Shown piece after piece: positions 31,700-38,876 of a DNA stretch of 64,000 nt. Position 1 is the first letter of the stretch; every line of letters starts with the position of its first letter. The translations under genes and the position numbers were made by a program. The notes beneath the pieces are model-generated. The model was not told where the DNA came from. It ran no database searches and saw only the letters and a program-made list of their open reading frames with translations. Origin of the DNA: Lentilactobacillus senioris (GTDB taxonomy: Bacteria; Bacillota; Bacilli; Lactobacillales; Lactobacillaceae); NCBI RefSeq assembly GCF_026798195.1, contig NZ_JAPQEZ010000002.1:294933-358932 (forward strand). Reading direction: 5' to 3'.

Positions 31700-33250
31700 T
31701 TAAAGCTCATCCTTTTTACGGTCATGTCTTCGCTGGAACTCAGCTATATTTTTATATTCTGGTTGAAGTGAACGGCTTAAACGAATATAAATTGGAATTA
31801 ATTCCCGGTATGCTTCGAAGTTTGCTGGGTTTGGATGGTGAGCCACGGTGGTTCCCACAAACTTAGAAACTTCTGAAAGACTATCAATCAAGCCCAAACT
31901 GTACATTCCCAAAGTAGCAGCCCCTAGAGCAGTACTTTCGAAACTTTCTGGAATAGAAACGTCTTGTTCGAAGATATCGGTAAGCATTTGACGCCAAAGT
32001 TCTGAACGAGCAAAGCCACCATTGGCTTGGATACTAGTTGGTTTGCCAACTACTTCTTCAAGGGCGAGCATAACGGTGTAAAGGTTATAAACAATCCCTT
32101 CAAGAGTTGCCCGGATCATGTGAGCTCTGGTATGAGTACGACTAAGTCCGAAGAATGAACCCCGAGCATTGGCGTCCCAAATTGGAGCCCGTTCCCCACC
32201 TAAGTATGGGAAGAAGATCAAACCGTCTGAGCCAGCAGGAATCTTAGCAGCAATGTCAGTCAACAAATCGTATGGATCAACTTGCAATTGTTCTGCCGTA
32301 ACTTTTTCTGGAGCACAAAGTTCGTCGCGAACCCAGCGGAAGACAACCCCACCGTTGTTAACTGGCCCACCGATTACCCACATATCCTTAGCTAGATAGT
32401 AACAAAATACCCGGGCTTTAGGATCAGTTCTTGGCTTGTCAGTAACAACCCGAACGGCACCAGAAGTACCAATGGTAACTGCGACAACTCCAGGCTTAAT
32501 AGCATTAACTCCAAGGTTAGCTAACGGACCATCAGAAGCCCCAATGATGAATGGTACGTCTGAATCCATGCCGAAGACTTTAGCGTATTCTTCCTTCAAA
32601 CCATGAAGTTGGTAAGTAGTATCAACTAGTTCAGGAAGCTGATCGCGAGTAACACCAGCAATTTCAAGAGCTTGATCATCCCAGTCAAGGTTGTAAATGT
32701 TAAACAAACCAGTTGCGTTGGCAATGGAGTAATCTTCCTTTAATTGACCAAATAATTTGTAAAGGATATATTCCTTAATTCCAACGAAGTAACGGGCGTT
32801 GTTAAACAATTCAGGTTCGTCATTGCGTAACCAAATCATTTTTGATAGGGGAGTCATTGGGTGAATTGGAACCCCGGTCTTTTGGTAAAGTTCCATTCCT
32901 TCAGGACTAGCCTTCAAACTGTCAGCGTATTGAACTGAACGGTTGTCTCCCCAAGTGATTGCTCGAGTTAAAGGTTTGTGATCTTCATCAAGCAAAATTA
33001 AACTGTGCATGGCACATGAGAAAGAAACTCCTTTAAGTTCGCCACTTTTAACGTTGGCTTTTCTTAAAATTTCGGTAATTCCTTCGCTCATTGCGGAGAA
33101 GATTTCTTCTGGATCTTCCTCGGCCATATCTGGGGTGTCTTGATAAAGGTCGTAGCCATCGTTTGAGTAGCCTTGTACCTTGCCATCTAAATCGTAAAGG
33201 ACTGTTTTGACACTGGTAGTTCCAATATCAACGCCTAACATATACTCCAT
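31700..33250 (-). CDS. gntK: Gluconokinase (FGGY family)
   Basis: A sugar kinase that phosphorylates gluconate to 6-phosphogluconate, which feeds the phosphoketolase route in heterofermenters. LGVDIGTTSVKTVLYD is the N-terminal ATP/phosphate loop. The FGGY domain includes IIGASDGPLANLG, VTIGTSGAVR and the ALGAATLG-type C-terminal motif. The ATG at 33250 gives 516 residues beginning MEYMLGVDIG; in-frame starts further upstream (TTG at 33274, ATG at 33262) crowd the GAGAGG ribosome-binding site. Substrate assignment rests on the adjacent gntP. The leader holds a cre-like site and a terminator-like hairpin. Confidence 0.9.
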   Translation of the reverse strand: MEYMLGVDIGTTSVKTVLYDLDGKVQGYSNDGYDLYQDTPDMAEEDPEEIFSAMSEGITEILRKANVKSGELKGVSFSCAMHSLILLDEDHKPLTRAITWGDNRSVQYADSLKASPEGMELYQKTGVPIHPMTPLSKMIWLRNDEPELFNNARYFVGIKEYILYKLFGQLKEDYSIANATGLFNIYNLDWDDQALEIAGVTRDQLPELVDTTYQLHGLKEEYAKVFGMDSDVPFIIGASDGPLANLGVNAIKPGVVAVTIGTSGAVRVVTDKPRTDPKARVFCYYLAKDMWVIGGPVNNGGVVFRWVRDELCAPEKVTAEQLQVDPYDLLTDIAAKIPAGSDGLIFFPYLGGERAPIWDANARGSFFGLSRTHTRAHMIRATLEGIVYNLYTVMLALEEVVGKPTSIQANGGFARSELWRQMLTDIFEQDVSIPESFESTALGAATLGMYSLGLIDSLSEVSKFVGTTVAHHPNPANFEAYRELIPIYIRLSRSLQPEYKNIAEFQRRHDRKKDEL

Positions 33251-33295
33251 AATTGATTCCATCCTCTCGTTCAAAAATTAGGATATAGTAGCAAG

Positions 33296-33309
33296 TGAAA
33301 CCGGTTACC
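33296..33309. promoter_or_regulatory. cre-like site in the gntK leader
   Basis: TGAAACCGGTTACC matches the cre consensus except at the last base. It lies about 50 bases upstream of the gntK start and downstream of the promoter. Confidence 0.55.
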
Positions 33310-33320
33310 TCGATTTGGAT

Positions 33321-33340
33321 AAAAAAAACGGGAATTCCCG
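33321..33340 (-). terminator. Terminator-like hairpin in the gntK leader
   Basis: The perfect palindrome CGGGAATTCCCG (33329-33340) folds as a 4-bp GC stem with an AATT loop and, on the minus strand, is followed by eight Ts. It sits between the promoter and the gntK start, so it could attenuate transcription. The stem is short. Confidence 0.4.
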
Positions 33341-33393
33341 GTGATTCACAAGCACCTTTATTCTAACATGAAAACTAAAAATAATAATTTACT

Positions 33394-33409
33394 TTGAAGC
33401 GCTTAATTA
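33394..33409. promoter_or_regulatory. Palindrome near the gntK transcription start
   Basis: TTGAAGCGCTTAATTA contains the palindrome AAGCGCTT and resembles a cre half-match. It lies just downstream of the gntK -10 box, where a bound regulator would repress. Confidence 0.4.
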
Positions 33410-33438
33410 ATTATATGAAAAAAATTTTCACAATTCAA
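33410..33438 (-). promoter_or_regulatory. gntK-gntP promoter
   Basis: On the minus strand TTGAAT (33433-33438) and TATAAT (33410-33415) are 17 bases apart. The spacer contains the 15-base palindrome described separately. Confidence 0.65.
33416..33430. promoter_or_regulatory. Putative RpiR operator between divergent promoters
   Basis: TGAAAA-AAA-TTTTCA is a perfect inverted repeat of the form reported for RpiR/MurR regulators. It fills the spacer of the gntK promoter and touches the -35 box of the divergent regulator promoter, so one bound dimer could control both. Confidence 0.6.
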
Positions 33439-33455
33439 CTGTTTTGCTGTAAAAT
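33427..33455 (+). promoter_or_regulatory. Promoter of the RpiR regulator gene
   Basis: TTCACA (33427-33432) and TAAAAT (33450-33455) are 17 bases apart and overlap the gntK promoter on the other strand. Confidence 0.55.
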
Positions 33456-33492
33456 ATTTACATAAATTAAAAAAATTAAAGAGGTGACCGCG

Positions 33493-34338
33493 ATGAGTTC
33501 TCCAATACAGTTATTAAAACAGACTTTTGAGGACCTTAGTAAGGCCAATAAAAAAATTGCTCGTTTCGTAATTAATAATCCCCAAAGAGCTTCAGAACTA
33601 AATATTGAAGAAATGGCGGCCGTAACCAAAACATCTACCGCCTCTATTTCCCGGTTGGTAAAAAATCTAGGCTATAATAATTTCCGAGAGTTTTCATTGG
33701 CATTAGCCTATACTCAACTACGACCATCAAATCTACCTATATTTAAGGAAATAAATCCAGACGATACGTTACCTCAAATTGCTGATAAAATTTTTGCTAG
33801 TGCTCAACGAGCTATTCAAGATACTAGAGAAAATATTGAAGATAGTGAATTTGCTCGTGCAGTTTTAAGAATTATCAATTGTCACACGCTAGGCTTTTTT
33901 GGCTTAGGAGGTTCTTCAGTGGTGGCATTAGATGGTTATCATAAATTTTTAAGAACACCGATTCCTTGTTTTTACTACCCAGATTTTGACGTACAGTTGA
34001 TGCAAGCGGTAAAATTAACTAAGGATGATTGTGCAATTGTGATTTCACACTCTGGAAGAAACATGCAAACGTTAAAACTAGCCGACACGTTACACGAGGC
34101 TGGAGCAACCGTAATTGGGATTACCAGTTATCCGGAATCACCATTAGCTGAAAAAAGTGATATTACCTTTATTTCTTCTAGTGATGAATCTAATTATCGT
34201 TCTGAAGGGATGTATTCATTGATTGCGCAAACTACGATCGTGGATACCCTATTTATGATGACTAGTGTGCGAATGGGTCCCGATACCGAACAGTCCATTC
34301 AAAACGTTCATCGCATCATAGGTGAAACCCGGAAGTAA
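33493..34338 (+). CDS. RpiR/MurR-family regulator, probable gluconate regulator
   Basis: The ATG at 33493, with GAGGTG upstream, gives 281 residues. The N-terminal RpiR helix-turn-helix domain (NIEEMAAVTKTSTASISRLV) is followed by a SIS sugar-phosphate-isomerase domain (GFFGLGGSSVVALDGYHK…VISHSGRNMQTL). SIS domains bind phosphosugars, here plausibly 6-phosphogluconate. Divergent transcription from gntK-gntP across shared overlapping promoters supports a role in gluconate control. The inducer is inferred. Confidence 0.87.
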   Translation: MSSPIQLLKQTFEDLSKANKKIARFVINNPQRASELNIEEMAAVTKTSTASISRLVKNLGYNNFREFSLALAYTQLRPSNLPIFKEINPDDTLPQIADKIFASAQRAIQDTRENIEDSEFARAVLRIINCHTLGFFGLGGSSVVALDGYHKFLRTPIPCFYYPDFDVQLMQAVKLTKDDCAIVISHSGRNMQTLKLADTLHEAGATVIGITSYPESPLAEKSDITFISSSDESNYRSEGMYSLIAQTTIVDTLFMMTSVRMGPDTEQSIQNVHRIIGETRK

Positions 34339-34358
34339 CGTAGCAAGGTGATGAACTG

Positions 34359-35129
34359 ATGGGGCGTAAGGATATTCAACCAATTTATACCCAAACTTAC
34401 CAACGGAAGCGACGATCAATAATTATTTACTCCTTGCTTGGAGTGATACTATTGATAGCCATTGGTGGCTGGCTGGGATATAGATATTATGAAAAACAGC
34501 AATTAAAAAAATACCCCATTGCAGGGGTAGTCTTAAGCCAAAATGATGGTTATGTAGATTTTGATGCTTTAAAAAAAGCACAGGTAGATTTTGTCTATCT
34601 AAAAGCTACTCAAGGAGCTGCATTTAGCGATGATAGCTTTAACAGTAATTATTCTCGTAGCCAGGGGGCTCAGCTGCCAGTAGGAGTTTATCATGTGTTT
34701 AGCTTTAGTAGCACTGCTAACTCGCAGTATCATAATATAATTAATCAAGTAAAAACCAATACCGGGAGTTTACCGATGGCGTTGTATATTGATTATTATG
34801 GAACCTATTCTGATGACAACGTGAATTGGCAAGCCACTCGTCAAAAAATTATAAGGCTAGCTAAACAATTAACCCATTACTATCGAAGACCATTGCTCTT
34901 TTGGGGACCAAAATCAGTTTTAGATCACTTAGAAATTAAGATCGGAACTAAGTATCAACTTTGGTATTCTGATGGTACGTTGGGAAAACCCAACGGGGAT
35001 GCCAGATTTTTATCGGTTCCGGGAAAACCAACGATTGACCTTTCAGGTACTAAACAAAGTTTTACTCAGGCAGTATTTAATGGTAATCAATTGAAGTGGG
35101 AACAATATTTGTCCGCCAATGTCAATTAG
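34359..35129 (+). CDS. GH25-like membrane-anchored protein lacking catalytic residues
   Basis: A 256-residue protein with a basic N-terminus and a single membrane segment (about residues 20-42), then a GH25 lysozyme-like domain outside. VDFVYLKATQGAAF and LPVGVYHVFSF match the family backbone. The active site is altered: the first catalytic Asp (GIDVS in active enzymes) is Val in GVVLS (56-60), ATEG is ATQG, and the catalytic DxE is D145-Y-Y147. It is therefore unlikely to cut peptidoglycan and may bind it instead. It follows the RpiR gene by 20 bases and overlaps the converging DUF4828 gene by 8 bases at the stops. Confidence 0.75.
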   Translation: MGRKDIQPIYTQTYQRKRRSIIIYSLLGVILLIAIGGWLGYRYYEKQQLKKYPIAGVVLSQNDGYVDFDALKKAQVDFVYLKATQGAAFSDDSFNSNYSRSQGAQLPVGVYHVFSFSSTANSQYHNIINQVKTNTGSLPMALYIDYYGTYSDDNVNWQATRQKIIRLAKQLTHYYRRPLLFWGPKSVLDHLEIKIGTKYQLWYSDGTLGKPNGDARFLSVPGKPTIDLSGTKQSFTQAVFNGNQLKWEQYLSANVN

Positions 35130-35475
35130 CTTTATTAAGTGAATAATTAACATTATCGGCTTCGTCAAAAAATGCGACGGGGCCGATTTCATTTGCTTTG
35201 ATGATTAAATGGTAGCCTAATGCATCCAAGAAAATTAGTTGATAGGCATTAATAGTTTCCACATTCCCCTTAACTGGTTTTTGATCAATTATTAATTCCA
35301 GATCGGGATTAATAGCTAAATAATGGAGTCGATTTTCTTGATCAGTATACTGCCAAGAACCTACAAAAAAACGCGGATCAGTTTTACCATTAGGCAGTTC
35401 CTTATGTTTTTTGGGAGTTTTGAGTAAACCCGCAACTAATGATGCCGCAAATAAAATTACCGTTCTTCTTCGCAT
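35122..35475 (-). CDS. DUF4828-type lactobacillar protein
   Basis: A 117-residue protein starting MRRRTVILF, with a short hydrophobic N-terminal stretch that may be a signal or anchor, followed by a compact beta-rich domain (FFVGSWQYTDQENRLHYLAI and INAYQLIFLDALGYHLII). It resembles the DUF4828 family of lactobacilli; function unknown. ATG 35475 is chosen for the AAGGA upstream; six further codons could be read from ATG 35493. Its last 8 bases overlap the stop of the converging GH25-like gene. Confidence 0.6.
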   Translation of the reverse strand: MRRRTVILFAASLVAGLLKTPKKHKELPNGKTDPRFFVGSWQYTDQENRLHYLAINPDLELIIDQKPVKGNVETINAYQLIFLDALGYHLIIKANEIGPVAFFDEADNVNYSLNKAN

Positions 35476-35602
35476 ATCGACCATCCTTTGCAATTAATTT
35501 CCCTTTATTGTACCAAAAACATTTGCTAGATATGGTCTTTGAAGTATTCTTTATAAAAAAACATTGATACAATATAAATATGAAGATCGAAGGAGGCTAA
35601 CT

Positions 35603-36604
35603 ATGATTAAATTAGGAATTATTGGTACCAATTGGATTACCCAACAGTTTATTGATGCAACGGAGTTAAACACTGATTTCAAGTTAACCAGTGTTTATTC
35701 ACGAACAATGGACAAGGCTAAGGCCTTTGCAGAACATAACCATGCAGCGGAAACTTTCGATGACTTGGATCGTTTCTTTAACGATGGTTCGTTTGACGTT
35801 GTTTATATTGCTTCGCCTAACAGTTTGCACTTTAAATATGCTAAGTTGGCAATTGCGGCTGATAAACATATCATTGTGGAAAAACCCGCATTTACTAATC
35901 AAAAACAAATGGCAGAAATCGAAGCGTTATTAAAACAAAAACCTAACGTTTTATTCTTCGAAGCTGCTCGCCAAATTCATACTGCTAACTTTAAGGCCAT
36001 TGAAAAACAAGTAGCTAAAATGCCGGTCATCCAAGGAGCAGAATTTACTTATGAAAAGTATTCTTCTCGTTATGACAAGGTGTTAGACGGAGAAGTACCT
36101 AATATATTCTCATTGAAATTTGCTGGTGGGGCGCTTCAAGATTTAGGGGTTTACACCGTTTATGATGCCGTAACTTTGTTTGGAATGCCTGATGAAGTAT
36201 CTTACTTCCCACAAATTATTAGTACAGAAGTTGATGGTAAGGGGACTGCTATTTTGCAATACCCAGAATATAACGTTGTTTTAAACTTTGGCAAGACTAG
36301 CAATTCATACATGCAATCAGAAATTTACGGGTTAAGAGATACCATTGAAATTGACGATGCTGGTGAAATTGGCGACGTGGTTTACGTTAATGGTGAAGGT
36401 GAAAGAACTACCATTGGTAACGTTGACGAAGTTAACCCAATGTATCCAGAAGTGAAGGATTTTGAACGGGTAATTAATAACCCAGATGATCCGCAAAATA
36501 AATTAGATTATGACCGGTGGTTCCAATTAAGCATGAACGTAAATAAAGTGCTCTTTAATTTACGTCAAGATGCTAACTTGGTCTTTCCGGACGATGAAGA
36601 ATAA
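35603..36604 (+). CDS. Gfo/Idh/MocA-family oxidoreductase
   Basis: A 333-residue NAD(P)-dependent oxidoreductase. LGIIGTNWITQQFIDA begins the Rossmann fold and VYIASPNSLHFKYAKLAI and IIVEKPAFTNQ give the conserved EKP motif. The C-terminal alpha/beta dimer domain follows (GGALQDLGVYTVYDAVTLFG). The substrate, a sugar or polyol derivative, cannot be told. ATG 35603 is chosen for the perfect AGGAGG at 35591-35596. The helicase gene follows after 12 bases. Confidence 0.9.
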   Translation: MIKLGIIGTNWITQQFIDATELNTDFKLTSVYSRTMDKAKAFAEHNHAAETFDDLDRFFNDGSFDVVYIASPNSLHFKYAKLAIAADKHIIVEKPAFTNQKQMAEIEALLKQKPNVLFFEAARQIHTANFKAIEKQVAKMPVIQGAEFTYEKYSSRYDKVLDGEVPNIFSLKFAGGALQDLGVYTVYDAVTLFGMPDEVSYFPQIISTEVDGKGTAILQYPEYNVVLNFGKTSNSYMQSEIYGLRDTIEIDDAGEIGDVVYVNGEGERTTIGNVDEVNPMYPEVKDFERVINNPDDPQNKLDYDRWFQLSMNVNKVLFNLRQDANLVFPDDEE

Positions 36605-36616
36605 CAGGAGACTACT

Positions 36617-37936
36617 TTGCAGGAAAAATTACAAGCTTACGCAACTCAATTAGGTTATCAACAGCCAACAGCCATTCAAACGGCGGTGTACAGCCCCATG
36701 TTGCAGGGACAAAGTGTTTTAGGAATCGCACCGACTGGTTCTGGTAAAACCGTAGCATTTACCGTACCGGTGTTAGAACGAATTATGGCGGAACAAACGA
36801 CTCAAGCAATTATTTTGGAACCCACAGCTGAATTAGCAGCCCAAACTAGTCAGGTCATGAGTCAGTGGGCGGCCCAACTAGATATTAAAGTACTCTCACT
36901 AATTGGTGGTGCGAACATCAAGCGACAGATGGAACGGTTGAAAAAACATCCTCAGATCGTAGTGGGGACACCGGGCCGAATTTTAAACTTGATTGAAATT
37001 GGGCGGTTAAAGACCAGTAATGTAACTACCGTAATTGTTGATGAAGCTGATAATTTGTTGAGCGAAGATTCTCTGGATCAGGTTAGAAGCATTGTGGACC
37101 ATACCCCAACGGAGGTTACTCTAGGGTTCTTTTCCGCCACCACTAACGATGTGTTAGCGGAGTTGTCTAAATGGTTTATTCCAGAAGTAACTACCTTAGA
37201 CGTTCGTGAGATTGATGATACTCAAGGAGAAGTTACCCACGAATTGCTAATGGTTTCTAATCCTAAGAAGGCGCAAATGCTAATACGGTTATTGCACATG
37301 CCGAAATTTAAGGCATTGGTCTTTTTTAACCAAGTTGCCACCTTGAAGAAAACGGCAGCGTTCTTGCGCCACAATCACGTTGCGGCTGGGGAATTAACGG
37401 CTGACCAACGGCAAGTGGATCGCCAAAAGGCGTTGACGGATTTTCGTAATGGCAAATTAAGACTCTTGTTGACAACCGATGTGGCTGCGCGGGGGATGGA
37501 TATTGCCGATTTACCAGCGGTGATTAATTTTGACCTACCTAAAGACGCGCGGGTATACGTTCACCGTAGTGGCCGAACCGGTCGAATGGGTGCTAGCGGT
37601 CAGGTGTTGAGTTTTGGTAATGATCATGACTTACGAGAATTAAATCATTTGATTAGTCCGCAAGGTTACCAACTGGTGAAAGTTTACTTTGCTGGTAATC
37701 AATTAACTACTACCAGACCAACCGTGGAACCCGCAAATTCGCAAGTAGTTAAGACAACTGATAAGGCCGCTGTTTCTGAACGGTCAGCTAAGCCTAAAAC
37801 TACTAATGATGACAAACCTGTGCGAATTGCCGGGAAAAAACCAGTTACTGCAAGTAATCCGGTTAGTCCTAAAAAGCATAATAAAAAGAAACATTCTAAG
37901 CGTAAAGGGATGCGCTATAAGCGAAAACAATCTTAA
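36617..37936 (+). CDS. DEAD-box RNA helicase
   Basis: A 439-residue ATP-dependent RNA helicase. The Q motif GYQQPTAIQ (13-21), Walker A APTGSGKT (38-45), VDEAD (about 141-145), SATT, and HRSGRTGRMG are all present. The C-terminal 70 residues are rich in Lys, Arg, Thr and Pro, as in the CshA/CshB-type helicases that act in ribosome assembly, cold growth and RNA decay. It starts with TTG, six bases after CAGGAG. tRNA-Arg lies just downstream. Confidence 0.93.
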   Translation: MQEKLQAYATQLGYQQPTAIQTAVYSPMLQGQSVLGIAPTGSGKTVAFTVPVLERIMAEQTTQAIILEPTAELAAQTSQVMSQWAAQLDIKVLSLIGGANIKRQMERLKKHPQIVVGTPGRILNLIEIGRLKTSNVTTVIVDEADNLLSEDSLDQVRSIVDHTPTEVTLGFFSATTNDVLAELSKWFIPEVTTLDVREIDDTQGEVTHELLMVSNPKKAQMLIRLLHMPKFKALVFFNQVATLKKTAAFLRHNHVAAGELTADQRQVDRQKALTDFRNGKLRLLLTTDVAARGMDIADLPAVINFDLPKDARVYVHRSGRTGRMGASGQVLSFGNDHDLRELNHLISPQGYQLVKVYFAGNQLTTTRPTVEPANSQVVKTTDKAAVSERSAKPKTTNDDKPVRIAGKKPVTASNPVSPKKHNKKKHSKRKGMRYKRKQS

Positions 37937-37941
37937 GTCTC

Positions 37942-37970
37942 TTTACATTTAGTTTTAAAAATGAGAAAAT
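37942..37970 (+). promoter_or_regulatory. Candidate tRNA-Arg promoter
   Basis: TTTACA (37942-37947) and GAAAAT (37965-37970) are 17 bases apart and end 11 bases before the mature tRNA. Confidence 0.4.
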
Positions 37971-37981
37971 TAAAGGGTATT

Positions 37982-38054
37982 GGCCCCATAGCACAACTGG
38001 ATAGGGCACCCGCCTCCTAAGCGGTTGATTCCGGTTCAAGTCCGGATGGGGTCA
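37982..38054 (+). tRNA. tRNA-Arg (anticodon CCT)
   Basis: The cloverleaf folds: acceptor arms GGCCCCA and TGGGGTC pair perfectly, the anticodon loop is CTCCTAA with CCT at 38016-38018, and the T-arm TCCGG/CCGGA closes TTCAAGT. It reads AGG codons. CCA is not encoded. A terminator follows. Confidence 0.93.
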
Positions 38055-38063
38055 CTTCCTGAT

Positions 38064-38112
38064 AAAATAGCTCGAAGTACTAGGTATTAACCTGGTGCTT
38101 CGAGCTTTTTGT
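38064..38112 (+). terminator. Terminator after tRNA-Arg
   Basis: AGCTCGAAG (38069-38077) and CTTCGAGCT (38098-38106) pair and are followed by Ts. Confidence 0.85.
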
Positions 38113-38192
38113 TTTATGACACGAAAAAAGTTTAAAATCTGATCTGTTAACAACTAAAACGGTTAATTACAATCTTAATTGCGCTAATCAGT

Positions 38193-38221
38193 TTGACGAT
38201 GACTAGGTGAATCCGTATAAT
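38193..38221 (+). promoter_or_regulatory. Promoter of the ntd-permease operon
   Basis: TTGACG (38193-38198) and a perfect TATAAT (38216-38221) are 17 bases apart; transcription would start near 38228, just before the PyrR leader. Confidence 0.8.
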
Positions 38222-38243
38222 AGCTAACAACAACCAAATATTT

Positions 38244-38346
38244 CCTTTTAAGTTAGTCCTGTGAGGCTAGTAAGGGTCCGATAAAAAAGCACTAGCAGTA
38301 GTGCACCTAACGACTGGATTCCTTGCGGAGTCTGGCCGTTTTTTTA
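38244..38346 (+). promoter_or_regulatory. PyrR-binding attenuator leader
   Basis: The leader has the three parts of a pyr attenuator. A hairpin at 38244-38276 carries TTAGTCCTGTGAGGCTAG, close to the PyrR-binding consensus (AGTCCxGxGAGGCT). An intermediate region follows, with GCACTA-GCAG-TAGTGC (38289-38304). A terminator stem at 38309-38340 (AACGACTGGATTCC with GGAGTCTGGCCGTT) runs into seven Ts. With UMP-loaded PyrR bound, the terminator should form and shut off the downstream genes. The stretch 38113-38192 shows nothing recognisable. Confidence 0.85.
38309..38346 (+). terminator. Attenuator terminator of the PyrR leader
   Basis: Fourteen-base arms with G-U pairs and one mismatch close a TTGC loop and are followed by T7. 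Confidence 0.85.
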
Positions 38347-38388
38347 TGGGAAGTGGGTTGAAAAATTATTAACCGGAGGAATTTTTCC

Positions 38389-38829
38389 ATGGCACAAATT
38401 TATATTGCAAGTCCGTTTTTTAGTCCCGAACAAGTCGATCGGGTTCAAAGGGTAGAAGAAGCCCTGAAACAAAATCCAACGGTAACTGATTTTTATTCAC
38501 CACGTTTGCATCAAGACGCTCAAGCAGAACAGTTCAGCAAAGAATGGGCAGCTGAAATTTATCAGCGGGATATGGATCAAATTAAAGCAGCTGACGTCCT
38601 TGTGACTGTTTTAGATTTTGAAGCACAAAATATTGATTCCGGTACCGCTTATGAATTAGGGGTAGCCACGATGCGAAATAAACCAATTTTAGCTCTTCAG
38701 GAAAAAGAAGAGGGTGTGAACTTGATGGTGACAGAAAGTTTGCACTGGTACACCAAGAATGCCCAAGACTTTGCCACTTATGATTTTAAGACGTTAACTA
38801 AAGGTGAATTTTTCGGAGAAATTTTATAG
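38389..38829 (+). CDS. ntd: Nucleoside 2-deoxyribosyltransferase
   Basis: A 146-residue enzyme that moves the 2-deoxyribosyl group between bases, a Lactobacillus speciality for making deoxynucleosides. IYIASPFFSPEQVDRV is the N-terminal signature and the nucleophilic glutamate is E89 in DSGTAYELGVA. ATG with GGAGGAA upstream. It heads an operon with a permease 47 bases downstream, and a PyrR attenuator lies in its leader, so pyrimidine nucleotides should control it. Confidence 0.94.
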   Translation: MAQIYIASPFFSPEQVDRVQRVEEALKQNPTVTDFYSPRLHQDAQAEQFSKEWAAEIYQRDMDQIKAADVLVTVLDFEAQNIDSGTAYELGVATMRNKPILALQEKEEGVNLMVTESLHWYTKNAQDFATYDFKTLTKGEFFGEIL

Positions 38830-38876
38830 GCCGATAGTATGGGATTTGAACCAAGAGGATTAAGAAAGGTGGACCA

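Noticed and set aside
30289..33250. Xylulokinase or glycerol kinase as alternative identity of the FGGY kinase
   Set aside because: FGGY kinases are hard to separate by sequence alone, but the adjoining GntP permease and the RpiR regulator favour gluconate.
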